From Xanthoparmelia taractica (Eukaryota; Ascomycota; Lecanoromycetes; Lecanorales; Parmeliaceae), in contig MU853190.1 in the NCBI GenBank assembly GCA_033085395.1, positions 124,001 through 188,000 on the forward strand: 64,000 nucleotides of DNA, read 5' to 3'. Shown piece by piece: positions 11,701-22,389 of this stretch. Within the stretch, counting starts at the first letter, position 1; each line of letters begins with the position of its first letter. Below the pieces are notes generated by a model. It was not told the DNA's origin, searched no databases, and saw nothing but the letters and a program-made list of their open reading frames with translations. A program made the position numbers and the translations under genes.

Positions 11701-12424
11701 TGCTTAGCAAAATGCTGGTCAGTAGCAGCTCAACGGATTATGAATATTCTTTCTGCAGAGACTGCCTTGGATTGGTCTGAACCGAATGTTCAATGGACAA
11801 GGTAACGCAATTTCAGTGAGAGACGTCGATCTCGTCAGCAAACTGCAGTTGCTGACCCGCAGAAAGCCTGCGGACGAAGGAGACTCGAACAGAATGTCCG
11901 ATGGCGATCCAAGACGCGGAGTAACGGGACCCGATTCTGAAACCCCATGTTCAACGAAAATCCTACCATTCCGACCTTCCGGCCGAGTCTGCCATCGACA
12001 ATAACGACTCCGTTGATCGACCGAGTAAGTGACAGCGAGCAGAAACGTCCTATGCCTGACCGCATTCTGACGCTCTTTTGCCCGACTAGTTCCCATCCGT
12101 GCCCCCTTTCTACTGCTCAACAATGCAACTATGCGCTGCTTTCTCGTGGTTTGCCTACCACCTACTGTCCTGGCCCTTCAGGAAGCCTTAAAATTGGGGA
12201 TACATCCTGCATACGATTGTCTTGTAGCAACTCTGCACGCGGCGTCTGGCTTCCTTGTAGATTGTGTGATCTACTTTCAAGTCAGGTTGATCGAATACAC
12301 GCGGTAGCATCTCCTGGATGTTTTCGATGCTCTACAACAACGTCAGATTTCGAAGATAAAATTGTCGATAATAGTATATATGTTCCTAAGAAAAAAAATT
12401 GATGGCTGACTGGACAGTACCGCC
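8780..12424. other. Gene-poor stretch with coding-like relics
   Basis: No intact gene. Two plus-strand stretches look coding but are broken. One around 10150-10555 includes a Gln/Pro-rich part, then after a stop and frame change YYDALENFYYRFFEHIWL. The other around 10660-10860 reads YWRRWQAYWINEIIHEKM. A third frame at 11947-12402 is Ser/Pro/Cys-rich and unrecognised. I infer decayed genes or an old insertion; family unknown. Confidence 0.4.
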
Positions 12425-15400
12425 CAGATTGCGATCATGATTGCCACCAATCGTCGCAAAACCGCACCGATCAGGCTGTACATGGCGCGGATTCTATGTC
12501 GCATCACCACGGGCTCGCGCTCACGAAGAGCCCTGCCTGGGTCTTTTATCGCCTCAGCGGGTGGTATGATACATATTGCTCACGCTGATAGATGCGTTTG
12601 CGGACTTGTCAGAAGACAGCGACGCTAGTGTTGTGTGCTTTGGAACAGGTCCGAATATTGTCGTCAACGAATGGGAGGCGGAAAGATCACACACGCTTAC
12701 ACGCTGTGGCGAATGCGGAGGAGCAGAAAAAGCAGTTCACATGGTCCACAGTGCCTACTCGTGGCTGCGAGTGAACAGCAATACTTGTTGTATGAAGACG
12801 GCTTTCACATTCAGTCTGTGGCATGATGCGGCAAGCGCCACTCTATCTTCGTGCACACCCTAGACTATGGGCTACATTTTTTCAGGGGCAAGGTCAATTG
12901 CTCGTGGACCCTTCTCTTCCTGTCATGGTCCCTGCTCTTGACAGTCAGATTGCTGTATTGATACTTGCGAGGGACCTTTGCGTCTACCCAGAAGATGGCA
13001 GATGCCAGACCTCACAATGCTAACCATTTGAAAGGCTATTGCTGGACACACTAATTAAATGCGCTTGGAATGCAGTAACGCATCTCACCAGGGTGGACGC
13101 AGAGCTGTATCACTGTCCCAAATGCTTCAGGGTTAGAAGGAGAAGAACAAGAAGAATGCTCCTACTGCAAAAGGAGAGATGATAAGTCCTACGACCAATC
13201 TTGCTCGGTGTGGCTCACTATAAACCCAAAACTTCAAGAAGAGCAAAGCGACACGAGGCACAGGTCGAGAAGACGGGCTTGATTTGAGGTTCATCCTTTC
13301 CCGAATGATATCTGCTAATTCAAGAAAGGTCGAAGGGTTAAGCGTGAGATCTAATGGGCGGTAGCCTATATCTAAAAGTACATGTTCGGATTTTTGAGGA
13401 CGATTTCGGTGTACGTGATCTTGCTGAGCCGATTCGAAAACCCCGAATGCATCCTAGTGTTCAACAGTCTAAATTGACAAGTCGAAGGTGAGAAGCTTCC
13501 CTGGGGCGATTTAAAGGACATACAGGATCCGAACGCCACTATGGTCCGTCTGCTAGCGCGGGCTCTTATCACATCAACAGTATTACTTGCATGTGCAATG
13601 GTGCTTACAGGCACATCAAAGTGAGCGAAGGGTACAAGGAATCTGCTGGTATGACCCTTTGTAACGATACTCGAAAATGGTGCCAAAGCACTGCGCCTCT
13701 ACTCACATGGCCGAAAGATTTACTGAAGGAGATAAGATTGCCAAACAAGTCGCCAGCATGGTCACTCTTTCCATGTGACCTGGTGGATGATGTCGTTAAG
13801 CTACATCAGCAAGCGATGAAAAAGGTTCAAACCAGCATCATTACTCCCGGGATCCCACTCTGAAGTCTTCGAAAAGGACGAGGATATCTGTACGACGTGG
13901 ACAGCATTCGCTTAGATTTTGACCACCATCGAGCAACCAGCAGAGTCTCTCTTATTACTGCCGGACAAATATTCCTCAATTAAAGAAGGGATTGCCGAGC
14001 GCAGCAACTGCAGGTTTGGGCAGCCCTTCCAAGTCTTAAGGGGACGATAATCATCATCGTCTCTCACTCAAGCCTTAGAGATGAAGCACTATTACCCGAC
14101 CAGCGTAGTTTAAATCTGGCGCACTACGACGGTCCCTCAAGTGAGGTGTGTCGAGTCATGGCGGATGACGAAACTTTCGAAGAATATCGTGCTTGTGCGC
14201 AACAACTCGCCCAGGATGCAGCGCTCATCACTAACACCCGATATAGCCCAGTTCAAAGATACCAAGTCAGACTTCGCCAGTAATACAGGCTAACAGCGCT
14301 AGAAACCCTGGCGATGGTGCATCGATTTCTTATTGTCACATTCCACTTCCACCAAACGTGACCGCCGCATGGAGTCCTTTGTATCTTTCCGGCTGTACTG
14401 AAGTTGAGGAGACTGGTAGCGGGACAGCGTGGGCCTTTATCCTCCTTTGCCTGTAAGAGAGCTGCACTCTTTCGCTGCGACTTTAAATAGCAACTCTATT
14501 ACCTCTACTTGCGCATTGTCTCGTTTCGGATTTACCTTTGCCTCTAACCGGAGCGGAGAGTTCATCAACTGTATGCTGGGAAAGCATGCTTTCCTTCGCT
14601 CAATGCCCATACCTCCTTCAACTTGCTGGCACTTATAGAAGACAATTAATACCAATATGGCACTCATACCTATCAAAGACTTGGTATATCAGTTTCGGAA
14701 TTCTTTGTTAGTTTTATTGTGGATATCTTCACCATTGCTGTGAGAAAGGACACAGCTGGCTAGGTGGGCTAGATGTTCCGAAAGCACAAGCACTGGGACC
14801 TGGAAGGTCTTAAGAGATACTTCCGGCTACAGTGACGCAAAAACTTCACCAAGGCCATGAGATAAACATAGGCCGTGTCTGCCATGTCCAGAATGACTGA
14901 TATGATTATGAGAAGAAGGATGACGAAGCATTGGCCAAGAACAAGAAGCGAACTGCGGCTACGCCTGCTCCGACAGATCGCAATCACAAGAAGACCGACG
15001 ATATCAAGGTCAAGATCTCTAAACAATATTTAGGGTCTTTTGGATAAAGGGGTCTGGTTACGCTCTACAACTTTAACGTCGGTTTCCTTTAGCGAATCAT
15101 TCCTTCACCGACACTAAAAATGCCTTCGACGAGGTGTCGCAGCTCAGGGCAGCTGATAGGTTGAACAGTATCCTTAGATTTTACATGCCGCTGCGTGTGA
15201 CTTTGATTCGTGAGGAGCGATCGAGCTATTTTCGATAATGCATCAAGAAGTTCAATGACGTTTCACTTGATGAGTTTTGGATCAATAGCGGGTTCTTCGT
15301 CTACAGCAAATGTTTGATCTTAATGGTTACCATTACCGTTCTGCAAGAACCGTCTGCACAACACTCACAGTACCTCGCGTAAATGGAACCCCTTTCTGAG

Positions 15401-16775
15401 CAACTCTGATTTTCATGTCGGATTTATCACATAAAGACCAGTCCCTATTGTTACATCATTATTTTTCTTTCTGCAAGACACAGGAGCAATGACAGCACTC
15501 TTGCCACAGTAAGACTGGGATATATAGATGATGATTGAATATCGCTTCTTCAGCGGAGGTATGGGAGGTATCCCTGGTAGTATCTGGTGGTGAAGTCGTT
15601 CTTGGAGAGGAACACTCCGTGATAGCGGCGTAGCTGACTGTCGAAGCACGATTCACGCCAGCGCCATCGACGGAGTGTTACGCCGTCATTGCTTGACAAG
15701 CACCATCATCCCATTGCTTGCCAATGTGCACTGGCTTGCTAGCTAGAAGCACCAGCTGTCATAGCACCAGATCCACCAGTCGTCCTTGTGGAGGTCTCCT
15801 GCTGGAGCCTCCGCTCATTCCATCATTGAGCCCACCATTGTCATTCTTTCGATCTTACATTCTGCTTGCCTCCTCTTGCTTGCCGAGCTTGCCAAGTAGC
15901 CGATCTGGCTGACTCCATTCAAGTCGGTGAAGCTACCATCACTCTGAAGAAGCCAGCTGTCTCCTTGGCCTTCCAGATTGACGAGTTTATCAAGACCGAG
16001 CACTCTCATCTCAGTATCCTGAATCCTTCAGTCGAGCACCTTGTTCACCACCTCACCACCCACACGTTCCGGCCTCCGGAGCTTACCAGACGCTCGGCCT
16101 CTGCCACCTCACGAGATACCAGAGCAAGATCCAACTCATTGGAATTCGAGTCTGCTGTGATCTGGCCGTCAGACTGGGCTATTGACAAGCCTGCCTTCAG
16201 AAAAGCTATCAAGCTCTTTAAGAAGCTCACGATTCAGCTCGCTGAGCTACTAGGTCCTTTCTCCACTGGTGCTACACCTGAATCCTCGCCTTCCCAGGAA
16301 ACAGGCACGTCAGGATCTGCTACGACATCACAATCAGATCGTTCCATTCATAGCAACTCTGTCTCATTACGGTGATGCCGAAAAACCCCGAAAGCGCTCT
16401 AGTAGTACTCGTTAGTCTCCGTCGAAGTTGCAACGAAAAGCTGAATAATAAGCTGCTATTCTCATGCACTTCCTTGAACAGACATTTTCTTGTCAGTCGT
16501 TTTGTTCAAACCATTTCCTTCTCGTTTCGATAAAAAGTCTCCAAAAGGGGCTGAGGTTTGTCAAGGGGGCGGCAAAGCGAAAAATCGCTCTTCGCACTCA
16601 GGAATTCCTCAAACTCCAGAAAGACGCCTATAAGGAAAGTGACCAGGATCTGGGATCCAATAAGTTCTTATCACCGATTTGCGACAAGTAACGCTCAAAC
16701 GGCCCTCCAAGCAGCTGGCCGCGTCCTACGAATTGGACAGAAGCGCATCTGTTGAATCTATGTTAAAGATTTACC
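12425..16775 (+). pseudogene. Decayed gene(s), probably a SNF2-type helicase
   Basis: Coding fragments in shifting plus-strand frames. Around 12570-12700 the text LTLIDAFADLSEDSDAS followed by VVNEWEAE resembles the segment after the Walker A loop in fungal SNF2-like helicases, but the loop itself is broken by a stop. At about 16690-16752 the fragment NAQTALQAAGRVLRIGQKR closely resembles SNF2 helicase motif VI (QAxGRxxRIGQ). Between them lie further open stretches: 13591-13863, about 13930-14280 in two frames, and 15866-16375 (169 codons, with AVIWPSDWAIDKPAFRKAIK). I infer one long gene broken by many stops and frame shifts, though several relics could be side by side. Motif VI is the strongest evidence; the rest is tentative. 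Confidence 0.4.
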
Positions 16776-17175
16776 CTAACACTGGTGGTAGACATGGTTC
16801 CAGGCCCTCGTCGACAATAAATCAGGTACATAATGTTTAGGTTCAAGAGTAGTGCCGAGATCAAGAATTGAACTGACCCCACCTCGCAATCTGCATTGAG
16901 TCCGAGTCCAGGGATCTTGCGGTAAATCGAGCCACCAAGGACTGCCCAGTTCTCCAGCTTTAGATCAAGTCTCTTACTAGGACTTTTCTCTTCATACGCA
17001 GCGCATATATTGAGCTTTTTGTGCTAGGCCAAATTGGAGCTAGCGCAGTTATTCCCCCCCCGCCTACTTTCACGTATCACCGTCTTCTGTCTCTTGTCTC
17101 ACACACAAAGCCAAGCACATTTGCAGACATCATACAGCGTCTAGCTGCGCATAACTGCATCTGAGCCCCTTCACC
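16776..17175. other. Upstream region of the F-box gene
   Basis: No ORF. Pyrimidine-rich with CTTTCAC and CTTGTCTCACACAC runs shortly before the ATG at 17176, as is common in fungal promoters and leaders. Confidence 0.5.
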
Positions 17176-18600
17176 ATGGCTATTCTCACCGACCTTCCTA
17201 ATGAGCTGCTGCTCAAGATCATAGCCGATGTATCTCCGTTGTACCTCGAATTCTTCCTGCTCAGCTGCAAGAGAATCTATCTACTGAGAGAGGATGTGAC
17301 TCGCGAATATCATCTTGTTAAGAAACATCTCGATCGTCGATCACCCTCTGATCGTTTGGTAGAAATATTCTTAGATCCCAGCACGGCTTTGTATCCAACA
17401 TCTTTTACTTGCTCGAGCTCCTGCAAACCGCATTATCGAGACGATAACTTCAAAGTGGACCTTCAAGAATTCAAGCATTTCTATACAACCTGTGATGGTT
17501 TATTCCGCCCACGACAAGACATTGCTATTCCACTATTGCTCACCCTACTGCTAAACCTTCGGAAACTGAATATTGTTGTCGGCAAATCACCGTACCTTAC
17601 CAAAACCGTCGCGCAAATATTGGAGTCCACTTATGAGCCTAGCACTATCGCGGAAGAGCCATTGGCATTGGCTAGACTGACAGAGGTTAATATTTTAGGC
17701 TGCTGGTGCAGCCAACCTTGCATTGACCAGAAGGACGCCAATCATGCAATGAAGCTGTCGAGCCTCTTGGCCATGATACCTACGGTCAGGAAACTCAAGA
17801 TTTGGGCGCGAAACAACTCTCCATACATTTCGCCGCGCCCATATCATTACGGTGGAGTCACGGAATTCCACCTTCGGGGCGCTCTTGACTCGACTTTCCT
17901 GGAAGACCTCATCGACCGTACAAGGTCTTTGGAGAAGTTTACATATCAACATGAAATCAGCAGCGTCCAATTTCCTCGAGCCAATTTCGCGCCGCGGCGT
18001 GTGGTGCAATCTATCCAGCAAGTTGCTGGAGACAGCCTTGTCTATCTGAGTCTGATTCTTCTTCCTTCTGGATTTGTTGATTCTAACGATCATCTGCGAC
18101 GGTATCGAAAGGACCTTTTCATAGGATGCCTACAAGGCCTCGTGGTTCTAAAGATGTTACGCACGAGCGTCGACTTATTGATCAAGACCCGTCGCATGGG
18201 TAGAAATCATTTCAGGACCCATGCCAAGACAGGCACGGTCCAAAGTCTAATGAGTGTTCTACCACTGAGCCTTGAGACGCTTGGTTTAGATAAAGGATTG
18301 AAAGAGTGGGATGCGGACACTTTGGAACGACTTTTCGAAGACATCACGGACTGGAAGGCGCCAGGGACCGCAAGTCTTAACCTGGTAAATTGTGCAAACT
18401 GTCTCGACTTCGAGGAATTGTTGTCCAGTGAGACAAAAGCCGCATGTCAAAAGGCGGAAGTAAAGCTTGGCTACAGTACTGGCTGCACACCTTATGATAA
18501 CGATCTGGCGTTTGAGAGTCATAGGAACTGGAACGAGCGTCCTTGGATAGAAGCGCTCAGGAGCCACGGGAAAAAAAGAGTCAAGCCATTTTGGGCTTGA
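17176..18600 (+). CDS. F-box domain protein
   Basis: A single uninterrupted exon of 474 codons. Residues 4-45 are an F-box: LTDLPNELLLKIIADVSPLY then FFLLSCKRIYLL, the usual LPxELLxxI start. F-box proteins bind Skp1 and bring substrates to SCF ubiquitin ligases. The rest is leucine-rich and mostly helical without an obvious WD40 or classic LRR array, which is the common layout of the large, fast-evolving family in moulds. The ATG follows CACC and lies right before the F-box, so the start is reliable. It is intact although flanked on both sides by decayed genes. Substrate unknown. Confidence 0.88.
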   Translation: MAILTDLPNELLLKIIADVSPLYLEFFLLSCKRIYLLREDVTREYHLVKKHLDRRSPSDRLVEIFLDPSTALYPTSFTCSSSCKPHYRDDNFKVDLQEFKHFYTTCDGLFRPRQDIAIPLLLTLLLNLRKLNIVVGKSPYLTKTVAQILESTYEPSTIAEEPLALARLTEVNILGCWCSQPCIDQKDANHAMKLSSLLAMIPTVRKLKIWARNNSPYISPRPYHYGGVTEFHLRGALDSTFLEDLIDRTRSLEKFTYQHEISSVQFPRANFAPRRVVQSIQQVAGDSLVYLSLILLPSGFVDSNDHLRRYRKDLFIGCLQGLVVLKMLRTSVDLLIKTRRMGRNHFRTHAKTGTVQSLMSVLPLSLETLGLDKGLKEWDADTLERLFEDITDWKAPGTASLNLVNCANCLDFEELLSSETKAACQKAEVKLGYSTGCTPYDNDLAFESHRNWNERPWIEALRSHGKKRVKPFWA

Positions 18601-19017
18601 CTTATGGGCGTCCAGAGCCGACTTGACGGCCCCAACTGAAAGAAATCTTTCGTAGGGAGCTACTTTGACGCATTCAATAAGCCGCCCAGCCTGATCCACA
18701 AGCATCGTCCCAGCTATTTGATAAGAACTTTTTGCCCGCCCTCTTTGTCCGACTCATTGTTTCCATTATACGTTTTAAACATTGCGGCCTAAGTAAGCCT
18801 AGGAACAGTTGGCTGCAGAAGAGCATCTGGATTGAGAACCCCGAACAGCACTTGTCGCAAAGTCCCTACAGCTACATGAACGCATTCGCTTTGCTGTGAG
18901 AGAGAATACGATCTATTCTAAAGCCAGCAGCAGGATTCGGGAGGATTTCTCACAGTGAAAGGGTGCTGCGGAATGCCCTTAAAATCACCTTGTCAAATCC
19001 ACCGCATAGGCGTGGAA
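18601..19017. other. Intergenic
   Basis: No ORF of note. The missing 5' half of the nucleoside hydrolase gene would be expected here but is absent. Confidence 0.5.
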
Positions 19018-19686
19018 CAGCGCTGTTCAATTCATGGTCGAACAAGTGCATGATTACCCAAGCCAAGAGTCTATCTATAGTGCTGTAAGATCTCTCCTAG
19101 AGGACTTGAACATCCCATCGATACGTACAACTGATGCCTAATTGAGAGCTCGTTGACCAACATCGCCACCGCGATATGCCTCGATTGCACCTTCGCCAGC
19201 AATGCCAAAGATCTCGTCATGATGGGCGGTTACGTCGATCTCAACCTCTATCAACTCCAATCGGCCCTAGTCGAAGACATTGGCTCCAACATCATCTTCC
19301 TTGTCGATCCCGAAGCCGCCCACATTGCCATCATGGCGTCGTTCCCATCCATCGCGAATCAGCGATACCTTTCTCAAAGTATGCTCGATGGCATCACATC
19401 CGACAAAATTATGAATGCGCAGTTGATGAAAGGTTACTACATCGGAGTCCCACTATGGGATGAAACCGCTGCGGCTATCATGGCGTCCCAGGATCTGGTC
19501 ACAAGCCAGGTGAAGGCGTACATGGATGTTAATACGGTGTTTGATTGCCTAGATCTGGGTAGGACGCATCTGTGGTCGACAGCGTTTGCGCCGAATCATA
19601 TAAGAGAGGTGAATAACGTTCTTGGAACCAATCAGACGGCGTTCTTTGAACGTGTCGGGCAGGTGCTGATGAGCGCTTTCGTGTGA
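19018..19686 (+). pseudogene. 5'-truncated inosine-uridine nucleoside hydrolase
   Basis: Nucleoside hydrolases cleave the N-glycosidic bond of ribonucleosides. Visible are the fragment AVQFMVEQVHDYP (to 19084), an intron-like 62-nt stretch (19085-19146, GTAAGA...GAG), and then LTNIATAICLDCTFASNAKD with VMMGGYVD, the standard central part of the family, continuing to a stop at 19686. The essential N-terminal half with the calcium-binding DTDxxxDD motif is not found upstream: the frame meets TAG just before AVQF and the preceding 400 bp are unrelated. The second exon is open for 177 codons, so loss looks recent or the tail is still transcribed. Most likely a truncated gene. Confidence 0.75.
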
Positions 19687-19854
19687 GACTACTCTTAAGC
19701 GAAACCTCACGCTTACATTCTGAGTGCAAGATGTGCGTCGCCATACCACGAAGTTTCAACTAGGATTCTTCTTGTCCGATAATCTATGTACACTGCAATA
19801 GCGATGCTTCAACCATCCCACCCGCCAGCCCCTACTGCAGTTCCATCTCAATCT

Positions 19855-20064
19855 CTACTCCCACTGTATATGCAAAGAACATGACACCCTATGCAGTCCT
19901 AATGAGTATAGACTATCGTCACTTTCCTCCTTGGGCAGCCGCGGAAGCGGCTTGTCCAGATCTGGAGGAGGAGGTTGAGGAAGCGGCTTCGATTGTATGG
20001 CATCTTGCCCCGAGGGAGGTGCAGTTTCCTTGGAATTGTTCGGTTTTTCGGTTTCGTTTGGCAT
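19855..20064 (-). CDS. Possible small proline-rich protein (69 aa)
   Basis: A short frame starting MPNETEKPNNSKE with a proline-rich middle (KPLPQPPPPDLDKPLPRLP) of the kind that binds SH3 or WW domains. No splice or homology support. It may be a small gene, one exon of a longer gene, or chance. Confidence 0.3.
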   Translation of the reverse strand: MPNETEKPNNSKETAPPSGQDAIQSKPLPQPPPPDLDKPLPRLPKEESDDSLYSLGLHRVSCSLHIQWE

Positions 20065-20798
20065 GATGTGTGGAATTGGAGTTGTAAGGGGACTTAGGTC
20101 GTGAGATACTGCTTTAGCGCGGACGTTTGGATTTGCGTTGTCGAGGAAGCGTTCAAATATAACAGTTTGAGGGTTATCGTCTGAAGATTTGTTTTCTCTT
20201 TTCGTAAGGTAAGCATAATGTTATGCTTGCTTGGCAGGTACGGTCAACGCTGCGTCTGACTCGGTAGTAAGTAAATAAGGTCAAAGCGTTCATTGTGCTT
20301 CTTCGTCCTCCTTTGTCTTGAACGAAAAGGCGCACTTTTGAGGATTGTTGAATGGTGAATGTGGCCGGATAAAGCAACTTTATTCGGAACAAGATACGGC
20401 GGTATTTCTTTGACGGGAAACAAATGTTCTCGCTGAGAAGAAGGCTTTGTGAAGATTGGGTAGCGTCGGAGGAGAGACTCGTACGAGGGTTTGAACGTGT
20501 ATCGCTTGTTGGGGGTGTGACGTACAGGATCCGTGATGGTGTAGTGATACGGGGGGTTTCCACGAATGATTTGAATGTTGTTGGGTGAGACGATTGGTAG
20601 GGGTTAGAGGTGTGTGCAGCATTGCGCAATGAGAACGTAACTTCCTTTGCAATACTTGTCCAATGTTCAAGAAACCTACATTTCTCCTACCGTTCCTAAT
20701 CCAGATCCTCCCCCCTCCAAAAAAAGAAAATACCACACACACTCGCTTCCAAAACATCCAATCAGCGCACACCATCCCCTAGACATCCTACCCCTTCC
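20065..20798. other. Intergenic, no gene supported
   Basis: Overlapping minus-strand frames at 20174-20629 and 20380-20775 compete with each other and show no recognisable domain. Confidence 0.5.
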
Positions 20799-21257
20799 TC
20801 AATAATGCCACAGCCTAAAACACGTCAACACCTTCTCCATTTCCACACACTCCGTCCCCTGCCCCTTCCCCGTCCCCACAACTGAATGATCAAACAACCC
20901 ACAATACGGATCCAACCCCGCATCATCCCTCCTCCCCTTCCTCCTGGCCACAAACCCATCCGCCACCCCGCTCCAATCAAGCTGCTCCCCTTCCTCCAGC
21001 GCCCGGCTCAAATTATACGATCTCGTCTCCGCTTCTGTGTTGTAGTCGTATTTTATATCTGTGTTTGAGATGGGGGTGCCGGTGCAGTTGGGTCCGGTCC
21101 AGGATGTTAGAGATAGTTTGGCGGGTTGGGAGATGGAGGTGCCGGTTGCGTAGGTTGTGGCGGGGGTGGAGGAGGAGAGGGTGGGGGGTGTGATGGCGAG
21201 GAAGAGGAAGAAAAGGAGGAGGGGAAGGAAGGGAAGGGAGGAGGGCATTGTGTGCAT
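20799..21257 (-). CDS. Small secreted cysteine-containing protein
   Basis: 152 codons, unrecognised. Residues 1-28 form a clear signal peptide (hydrophobic FLPLLLFFLFLAI after MHTMPSS), so the product should enter the secretory pathway. The mature part has four cysteines (in NCTG, YCGL, ECVE and TCFR contexts), compatible with two disulfides, plus one or two N-glycosylation sequons (NCT and NLS). It contains a basic RRKGRR patch around residues 105-110. A second ATG at codon 4 may be the true start. Such small secreted proteins are commonly listed as effector candidates, but nothing here proves that. It lies just beside the transposon nest. Confidence 0.65.
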   Translation of the reverse strand: MHTMPSSLPFLPLLLFFLFLAITPPTLSSSTPATTYATGTSISQPAKLSLTSWTGPNCTGTPISNTDIKYDYNTEAETRSYNLSRALEEGEQLDWSGVADGFVARRKGRRDDAGLDPYCGLFDHSVVGTGKGQGTECVEMEKVLTCFRLWHY

Positions 21258-21463
21258 ATGTGTGTGTGAGAGGGAGAGAGGTGCTGTAGTTGGGTTAAGT
21301 GATGTCTTGTTTTGTGTGTGTGTATTGTGAGAATGGACTGAGATTTTGGGGAGTCTTTTTTATAGGATGGAAGAGATAAGATGATGTTGGGGTTCGAGGC
21401 GTGAAGACCGTGCTGCTGAGATGAGAAAAATTAGGAACATAAAGAAAAGGGGACAGGTTGAAA

Positions 21464-21645
21464 AACTTTCTTTATCTTAAACAATATATCTTTATGTGAA
21501 CGGGTTTATGTAACATCAAAGCGCGGCGATCATTCCTTTATCGAAGTCTATGTCTTCCCTCTAGAGAGGACAGCCGTGAATGCGTGATGTATGTATCCGC
21601 ACCGCAGCGAATGTACCCCTCTTTCGCGGTATAAGGAACCCTCGA
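21464..21645 (+). repeat. Dispersed repeat R1, copy A
   Basis: About 180 bp sharing a long diverged match with 28334-28515: CTTTATC, then AACGGGTTTATG, GCGATCATTCC, AGTCTATGTCTTCC, and CCGTGAATG against CTGTGAATG. Same orientation in both copies. No terminal repeats recognised. Confidence 0.75.
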
Positions 21646-21780
21646 GCCTAGTGGCCGGAAAGATATGGTATATACTAGTACATACATCATATGGGATGGT
21701 CTGGGTTCGGATATGGTATGGGATCGAGGGAAGTGAATACCATATCTTTTAGGGGGTATGGGTTCGGGATATCTGTGGGA

Positions 21781-22326
21781 TATCCCATGGGATGGGATAA
21801 TCGTGGGATTTCCCATCCCTTTGTGGTGGATAAGATCAAATTGATCAAAATAATTGGACTATTGCTGGTACATAGGGTACATAACCATGTTGGTGGCATG
21901 TAGCCATGTTGCTGGACCATTGAAATGATCATATCGTTGATCGAGAATGGACCATATTATTGATCATGAAGAATGCGCAATGATAGAGAAGCGTAGCTGG
22001 TATGTAGCCATGTTGCTGGATCATAGCCATGGTGCCGGCGTATAGCCATGTCTGAATACTATGAAATGATTTGAAAAGAAGTTGGTTCCTCGAATCACTC
22101 TGATTGCTGCGCTTATAAATTCATCACGTGAAACGACCTCTATTTTTAGCCATCTCTGGTAGTTCAACGTATCTCGCAATTTTTTTCAAGAACTTCTTTT
22201 GCGGAGGCGAAGCAGACACAAAAGCATTTCTTGTTAAACAATGATCATGAAATTCTAGCCATCATTCTAGTCATCCGCCACCAAGGATATGGGATATCCT
22301 ACGGTTATCCTATCCCGTGGGATATA
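21781..22326. mobile_element. MITE-like element with about 38-bp inverted ends
   Basis: The left arm at 21781-21818 (starting TATCCCATGGGATGGGATAA) is the reverse complement, with about six transition-like differences, of the right arm at 22285-22326 (ending TTATCCTATCCCGTGGGATA). The interior is about 460 bp, non-coding, with short direct repeats of TAGCCATGTTGCTGG near 21900 and 22005. A partial related sequence (CCCATGGGATATCC) lies at 24272-24290, on the far side of the neighbouring transposon. No target duplication was identified. Confidence 0.65.
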
Positions 22327-22389
22327 TAATCGCGCTACGCACTAATCTCGTACCTCGCTTAGTGCTAGTCAATCATGGGCCAAAGTCAA

